Of a stretch of 9,661 bases of DNA, positions 6,278-9,661 are shown one piece after another. Source of the DNA: Deltaproteobacteria bacterium (GTDB lineage Bacteria; Desulfobacterota; GWC2-55-46); assembly GCA_016218095.1 (NCBI GenBank), contig JACREV010000104.1:1-9661 (forward strand). Direction: 5' to 3'. Within the stretch, counting starts at the first letter, position 1. Every line of letters begins with the position of its first letter. The notes beneath the pieces were generated by a model. It was not told the DNA's origin. It made no database searches and saw nothing but the letters and a program-made list of their open reading frames with translations. Both the position numbers and the translations under genes were made by a program.

Positions 6278-7081
6278 ATGGATTGGGGCATGAAGAACCG
6301 CTTATCGAAGATCATAAGGCCGGATACCGGCAGGACCGTGATGCTCGCAGTCGACCACGGGTACTTTTTAGGTCCCACGACCGGGCTTGAGTCCCCCGGG
6401 AAGACTATAGAGCCGCTCGTCCCTTACGCAGACACGCTCATGCTCACAAGGGGCGTTTTGAGGTCGTGCGTCGACGCCGCGACAGACGTCCCCGTAGTGC
6501 TCAGAGTATCGGGCGGCACCTCCATACTCGGCAACCTCGCCGACGAGGGGACGACGGTATCGATGAAGGACGCGCTTCGCTTGAACGTCGCGGGTGTCGC
6601 CCTCTCCATATTCGTAGGCTCGGAGCTTGAAAGAAAGACCATCTTGGCGCTTGCCGACCTCGTTAACGAGGCAGAGGAGTACGGGGTCCCCGTCCTCGCC
6701 GTCACGGCCGTCGGAAAAGACATGGTCAGGGACGCCCGGTACCTCGGGCTTGCCTGCAGGATAGCGGCTGAACTCGGCGCGCACCTGGTGAAGACCTACT
6801 ACTGCGACGACTTCGAGAAGGTCGTCCGGAACTGCCCTGTCCCGGTCGTCATCGCGGGCGGAAAGAAGATACCCGAGAGGGACGCTATAGAGCTCTCCTA
6901 TAACGCCGTGACAAGAGGCGCGGTAGGCGTGGACATGGGCCGCAACATCTTCCAGTCCGAAAACCCGGTATCGATGATAAGGACGGTAAGGGAGATAGTG
7001 CATAAGGACCTTAAGCCTGCGGAGGCGTGGGACATGTTCAACACGCTTATTCACGAGAACAAGGAAAAGGCGTTCGCTTAA
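6278..7081 (+). CDS. LsrF-like class I aldolase/thiolase (DhnA family)
   Basis: A 267-residue TIM-barrel Schiff-base enzyme. From recalled sequence it aligns almost without gaps to E. coli LsrF, the thiolase acting on 3-hydroxy-5-phosphooxypentane-2,4-dione in autoinducer-2 breakdown, but lacks LsrF's first ~31 residues. Shared segments are DWGM (2-5), AVDHGYFLGPTTGLE (24-38, with D26 and H27), AVGKDMVRD, KTYY with K172 matching LsrF K203, VVIAGGKKIPER and GVDMGRNIFQSENP for phosphate. Archaeal-type fructose-bisphosphate aldolases and 2-amino-3,7-dideoxyheptulosonate synthase (first step of the alternative shikimate entry) are in the same family, so the substrate is uncertain. The ATG is fixed by AGGAGG at 6265-6270. 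There are no lsr transporter or kinase genes nearby; the next gene is a zinc dehydrogenase. Confidence 0.85.
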   Translation: MDWGMKNRLSKIIRPDTGRTVMLAVDHGYFLGPTTGLESPGKTIEPLVPYADTLMLTRGVLRSCVDAATDVPVVLRVSGGTSILGNLADEGTTVSMKDALRLNVAGVALSIFVGSELERKTILALADLVNEAEEYGVPVLAVTAVGKDMVRDARYLGLACRIAAELGAHLVKTYYCDDFEKVVRNCPVPVVIAGGKKIPERDAIELSYNAVTRGAVGVDMGRNIFQSENPVSMIRTVREIVHKDLKPAEAWDMFNTLIHENKEKAFA

Positions 7082-7085
7082 GCTG

Positions 7086-7119
7086 TTGAGAGAACCTTTT
7101 TGTAAAAAGGTTCTCTCAA
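7086..7119. repeat. Perfect 16-bp inverted repeat (hairpin) after the lsrF-like gene
   Basis: TTGAGAGAACCTTTTT at 7086-7101 is the exact reverse complement of 7104-7119, with 2 bases between. As RNA it would form about 15 bp with a 4-base loop, starting 4 bases after the stop codon. There is no U-tract after it, so a simple terminator is doubtful; it may protect the 3' end or be part of the larger palindromic element. Confidence 0.85.
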
Positions 7120-7140
7120 ACTCTCTCCAAAAACTTTTAG

Positions 7141-7187
7141 TTCCCGCAAAGCCCCTCACAAAAAACAAAGTGGGGGCTTTGCGGGAA
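7141..7187. repeat. GC-rich central stem of the palindromic element
   Basis: 15 perfectly paired bases on each side (7141-7155 with 7173-7187), then a bulged T and three more pairs (7157-7159 with 7170-7172), closing a loop of ten bases, nine of them A (7160-7169). A short palindrome GACTT-G-AAGTC (7188-7198) abuts the right side. It is stable enough to slow or end transcription between the two genes. Confidence 0.8.
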
Positions 7188-7291
7188 GACTTGAAGTCTT
7201 TAAAGGGAATTTGGGAGAAAACTTTATGCAAAATGGGTTCTCAAAAAGGATTCGCATTAGCCTTAAAAAATAGGAATTCGGGAGATTTGTT

Positions 7292-8314
7292 TTGAGGGCT
7301 GCATTTTACTACAACAACAGGGACGTAAGGGTGCAGGAGCTCCCGGTTCCGAAGGTCCGGGAAGGCGAGTTGCTCGTAAAGGTCGAGGCCTCCGGCATCT
7401 GCGGCAGCGACGTCATGGAGTGGTACAGGATAAAGAAGGCGCCTCTTGTGCTCGGCCACGAGATAGCCGGGACCGTAACGGAGGTCGGCGCGGGTGTTGC
7501 CAGGTTCAAGACAGGCGACAGGGTGACGGTCGCCCACCATGTGCCGTGCAATACCTGCAGGTACTGCCTTGCAGGCGATCACTCGGTCTGCGACACGCTC
7601 CGGACGACCAACTTCGATCCCGGCGGGTTCTCGGAGTATCTTAGAGTCCCTGCGATAAACGTGGAGAGGGGGACGTTCAAGCTCCCGGATTCCATGACCT
7701 TCGGAGAGGGGACGTTCTCCGAGCCTTTGGGGTGCGTTGTCCGCGGCATGCGCGCGGCGCGCATGGAGCCCGGCAAGACCGTCCTCGTCATAGGCTCCGG
7801 GATGTCCGGGCTTCTGTACATACGGCTCGCAAAGGCATTGGGGGCCGGCAAGATAATCGCGACCGACGTAAGCGATTATAGATTGAACGCCGCGAAGGCG
7901 TCCGGCGCCGACCTCGTATTAAAGGCGGACTCGGACGTGCCGGCAGAGGTCAAGAAGTTCCTCGGAAGGCTCGCCGACATAGTCGTCGTCTGTGTAGCGC
8001 GGGATTCCGCGTTTACGCAAGGGTTGAAGTCCGTTGACAAGGGCGGGGTCGTATCGTTCTTCGCCCCAAAGGAGCCGGGAGAGACATTCCCCATCCCGAT
8101 GTTCGACCTCTGGAGGGACAATATAACGATAGTCCACTCCTACGCCTCGCCGCCGCTCGACACGCTTATAGCGCTCGACCTCATAGAATCGAAGAGGGTG
8201 CCCGTAGAGGACTTGATCACGCACAGGCTCAAGCTGGATGAGGCCCAGGAGGGGTTCGCTCTTGTAGCCGGGGCAGGGGATTCTTTAAAGGTTGTAATAG
8301 AGCCCAACAGGTGA
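7292..8314 (+). CDS. Zinc-dependent medium-chain alcohol/polyol dehydrogenase
   Basis: A 340-residue member of the MDR superfamily, sorbitol/threonine/galactitol-phosphate dehydrogenase branch. Catalytic zinc ligands are C37 (GICGSD), H56-E57 (LGHEIAG) and E144 (SEP); the structural zinc has C86, C89, C92 and C100. The Rossmann fold carries GSGMSG at 168-173 and D192 at the end of the second strand, which favours NAD(H) over NADP(H). Both zinc sites are intact. The start is TTG at 7292 with GGGAG at 7280-7284, 7 bases upstream. It lies 210 bases after the lsrF-like gene, behind the palindromic element, and 16 bases before the NAD kinase gene. The alcohol substrate is not evident; a sugar-derived polyol or phosphorylated keto-sugar would fit its neighbour. 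Confidence 0.88.
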   Translation: MRAAFYYNNRDVRVQELPVPKVREGELLVKVEASGICGSDVMEWYRIKKAPLVLGHEIAGTVTEVGAGVARFKTGDRVTVAHHVPCNTCRYCLAGDHSVCDTLRTTNFDPGGFSEYLRVPAINVERGTFKLPDSMTFGEGTFSEPLGCVVRGMRAARMEPGKTVLVIGSGMSGLLYIRLAKALGAGKIIATDVSDYRLNAAKASGADLVLKADSDVPAEVKKFLGRLADIVVVCVARDSAFTQGLKSVDKGGVVSFFAPKEPGETFPIPMFDLWRDNITIVHSYASPPLDTLIALDLIESKRVPVEDLITHRLKLDEAQEGFALVAGAGDSLKVVIEPNR

Positions 8315-8330
8315 GACAAGGACTCAATTG

Positions 8331-9191
8331 ATGAGGATAGGTCTTGTAATAAAGGCCTCGAACCCCGAGGCCGTAAAGCTCGCCTCCGATATCGCCGGAT
8401 GGGTCTCGGAGAGGAAGGGCGCCGTCTACGTCGACGCGGGCGTGGCCGGCAGGGTCCGGGGGTCCGTCTCGGTCCAGCCCGAGGAGTTCCCCGATTCGAT
8501 CGATATACTCGTCGTATTGGGCGGGGACGGCACGATGATACACGCCGCGCGCCTTTTGGACGGCAGGAAGGTCCCGATACTCGGCGTGAACATGGGGTCG
8601 CTGGGGTTTCTCACCTCGATCACGGTCAAAGAGGTATTCCCTCTCCTCGAGCGTATAATGAAGGGGGACTTCGCTATTGAAGAGAGGATGATGCTCTCGG
8701 TCGCCCACACGAGAGAGGGCGAGACGCTCTCGAACTTCAAGGTCCTTAACGACGCGGTCATAAAGGGCGATAACGCAAGGCTTATAAGGCTCGAGACCCG
8801 CATCAATAAGGAGTACGTCAACACATACAGGGCCGACGGACTGATCGTCGCCTCCCCCACGGGCTCCACCGCCTATTCGCTCTCGGCGAACGGCCCGATA
8901 CTCTATCCGACGATTCACTCGATAATAGTAGCGCCCATCTGCCCCTTCAACCTCACCAACAGGCCGGTCGTCATCCCCGACTGGATGACCGTGGACGTTA
9001 CAGTCTCCCCTGACCAGTCGAACGTCGAGCTCATACTCGACGGCCAGGTCGACGTCCCGCTCCTTACAGGCGACACCGTGAAGATAAAAAGGGCGGAGGC
9101 GAGCCTCTATCTAATTAAGTATGAAGGAAAGAGCTATTTTGATATACTCAGGGAAAGGCTCATGTGGGAGGTTAAGACGGTAAAGGTCTAA
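8331..9191 (+). CDS. nadK: NAD kinase
   Basis: Phosphorylates NAD to NADP with ATP or polyphosphate in the cytosol. The 286-residue protein has the GGDGT motif at 64-68, NMGSLGFLT at 87-95, ND at 140-141 in VLNDAV, and the conserved block ADGLIVASPTGSTAYSLSAN from about 168, followed by GPI. The C-terminal half repeats the beta-sandwich seen in the family (VELILDGQVDVPL). Length is typical. The start is taken as ATG at 8331; a TTG directly before it at 8328 is also possible, and AAGGA at 8318-8322 serves either. It closely follows the dehydrogenase gene and is followed by recN, a common neighbour of nadK in bacteria. The symbol ppnK is an older name. Confidence 0.95.
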   Translation: MRIGLVIKASNPEAVKLASDIAGWVSERKGAVYVDAGVAGRVRGSVSVQPEEFPDSIDILVVLGGDGTMIHAARLLDGRKVPILGVNMGSLGFLTSITVKEVFPLLERIMKGDFAIEERMMLSVAHTREGETLSNFKVLNDAVIKGDNARLIRLETRINKEYVNTYRADGLIVASPTGSTAYSLSANGPILYPTIHSIIVAPICPFNLTNRPVVIPDWMTVDVTVSPDQSNVELILDGQVDVPLLTGDTVKIKRAEASLYLIKYEGKSYFDILRERLMWEVKTVKV

Positions 9192-9473
9192 AAATTGTTC
9201 TTTTTCCTGACTGCTCGGCGCAGGGCCAAAGTTGGCATGGAGTCTCTGGTCAAATCAATTCTCCGGCCGTTTGATACGGATTTGCCCGTCCGGCAGGACT
9301 GCGTCAGGTCGGAAATAAAAATGCTCACATATTGCCATATGTGCTGCGCTTTTTATTTCCGCCCTTCCTTGACCTCAGAAAAAATTCCTAATTTTTAGAG
9401 GTAGCCTAATAAAATAAGCCTCTTTACACAATGATGGACTTTTTCAGAGCCCCATGCCCTCCCGGATTATTGT
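9192..9473. other. Intergenic region between nadK and recN, repeat-like
   Basis: 282 bases with no convincing gene. It holds short inverted repeats (GCCAA/TTGGC at 9225-9236; CAAATC/GATTTG at 9251-9284), the large hairpin at 9310-9361, an AT-only hairpin (9380-9396) and a weak AGAGG/CCTCT stem (9397-9423). A TTTACA at 9423-9428 has no matching -10 at the right distance. A 67-codon frame starting with TTG at 9195 runs across the hairpin and is probably a by-product of a dispersed repeat. Confidence 0.5.
9310..9361. repeat. Long AT-rich hairpin, possible bidirectional terminator
   Basis: CGGAAATAAAAA at 9310-9321 pairs without a mismatch with TTTTTATTTCCG at 9350-9361 (12 bp). Inside, CACATAT at 9326-9332 pairs with ATATGTG at 9337-9343 around a TGCC loop, with a small internal loop between the two stems. 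The A-tract, inner stem and T-tract together have the form of a terminator working in both directions. It would end the nadK transcript before recN. Confidence 0.75.
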
Positions 9474-9661
9474 ATGCTTTCTGAGCTGAACATCAAGGAC
9501 TTCGCCATAATAGAGAGCCTCTCACTCTCCTTTTCCCCGGGCCTCAACATCTTCACCGGAGAGACCGGGGCAGGCAAAAGCATCGTCATGGACGCGATCG
9601 CGCTAATACTCGGGGAGCGCGCCTCGAACGACCTCATAAGGTCTTCGGCGGCGGAGGCGAG
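9474..9661 (+). CDS. recN: DNA repair protein RecN, N-terminal part (3' end outside window)
   Basis: The first 62 codons of an SMC-like ATPase involved in double-strand break repair. The N-terminus LSELNIKDFAIIESLSLSF, then PGLNIFTGETGAGKSIVMDA with the Walker A at about residues 29-36, matches RecN closely (family form GLNVLTGETGAGKS). The start is ATG at 9474; the only ribosome-binding candidate is a weak GGA at 9464-9466, so a slightly different start cannot be excluded, but the protein alignment ends naturally here. No CTG-N10-CAG LexA box is visible upstream, although recN is an SOS gene in many bacteria and LexA sites in this group may differ. Confidence 0.93.
   Translation, partial: MLSELNIKDFAIIESLSLSFSPGLNIFTGETGAGKSIVMDAIALILGERASNDLIRSSAAEA

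Larger units (their letters stand above)
7086..7250. repeat. Nested palindromic intergenic element, MITE/REP-like
   Basis: The 210-base gap between the lsrF-like gene and the dehydrogenase is mostly one symmetric structure. At its centre is a stem of about 15 bp: TTCCCGCAAAGCCCC at 7141-7155 with its complement at 7173-7187, a further CAC/GTG pairing and an A-rich 10-base loop. On the left is a perfect 34-base hairpin followed by CTCTCCAAAAACTTTT. On the right the sequence read in reverse complement (GAGAACCCATTTTGC, then ATAAAGTTTTCTCCC) follows the same module with substitutions. So one ~50-base module appears twice in opposite orientation around a GC-rich core. No protein or transposase is seen. 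It looks like a dispersed intergenic repeat. Confidence 0.7.

Noticed and set aside
6368..7231. 287-codon open frame on the minus strand
   Set aside because: It is antisense to the conserved lsrF-like gene, has a composition typical of a GC-rich shadow frame and shows no recognisable motif.
7086..7295. 69-codon frame in the gap before the dehydrogenase
   Set aside because: It is made almost entirely of the palindromic element, starts with a non-ATG codon and has no ribosome binding site.
8328..8330. TTG start for nadK
   Set aside because: An ATG follows directly and the ribosome binding site spacing suits it; the difference is one residue.
9207..9223. CTG...CAG pair as a LexA box for recN
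   Set aside because: The spacing is 11 or 7 bases, not 10, and it lies about 250 bases before recN.
9195..9398. 67-codon frame starting with TTG after nadK
   Set aside because: No ribosome binding site, no recognisable domain, and it runs through the large hairpin; more likely repeat sequence.

Overview
The window is a bacterial chromosome segment of ordinary biosynthetic genes, all read on the + strand. It is moderately GC-rich, with heavy use of ATA (Ile) and AGG (Arg) codons and three well-supported TTG or GTG starts. The gene set (ArgD-ArgF-ArgG next to a DapL-type aminotransferase, then FolK, a DhnA/LsrF-type aldolase, NAD kinase and RecN) suggests a deltaproteobacterial (Desulfobacterota) or Nitrospirota-like organism. 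This rests on general impression and recalled gene orders, so the phylum is tentative. No phage, transposase, CRISPR array, rRNA or tRNA was seen.

Region 1 (2-5314) is a tightly spaced amino-acid operon. It holds the 3' end of argD, a small lipoprotein gene, argF, argG, a fumarylacetoacetate hydrolase (FAH) family gene and a dapL-type aminotransferase. ArgD and ArgF make ornithine and citrulline, and ArgG makes argininosuccinate. argH, the last step, is absent; an FAH-family gene follows argG instead. The lipoprotein gene looks AT-richer than its neighbours and may be an insertion into the arg cluster.

Region 2 (5320-6128) starts with a UUCG-capped hairpin, then folK and a 92-residue membrane-anchored YHS/TRASH-type metal-binding protein whose start codon overlaps the folK stop.

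Region 3 (6129-8314) opens with a sigma70-like promoter followed within about 20 bases by a textbook intrinsic terminator, in front of a gene very like E. coli lsrF. A 210-base gap follows, filled by an unusual nested palindromic element, then a two-zinc medium-chain dehydrogenase. No lsr genes are present, so the aldolase probably has a role other than autoinducer-2 breakdown.

Region 4 (8331-9661) is NAD kinase, then a 282-base gap with a long AT-rich hairpin that looks like a dispersed intergenic repeat, then the first 62 codons of recN.

Most of the window is conserved housekeeping sequence. The parts most worth a second look are the palindromic element at 7086-7250, the promoter-terminator leader at 6151-6238, the lsrF-like/dehydrogenase pairing, the missing argH with an FAH gene in its place, and the lipoprotein inside the arg operon.
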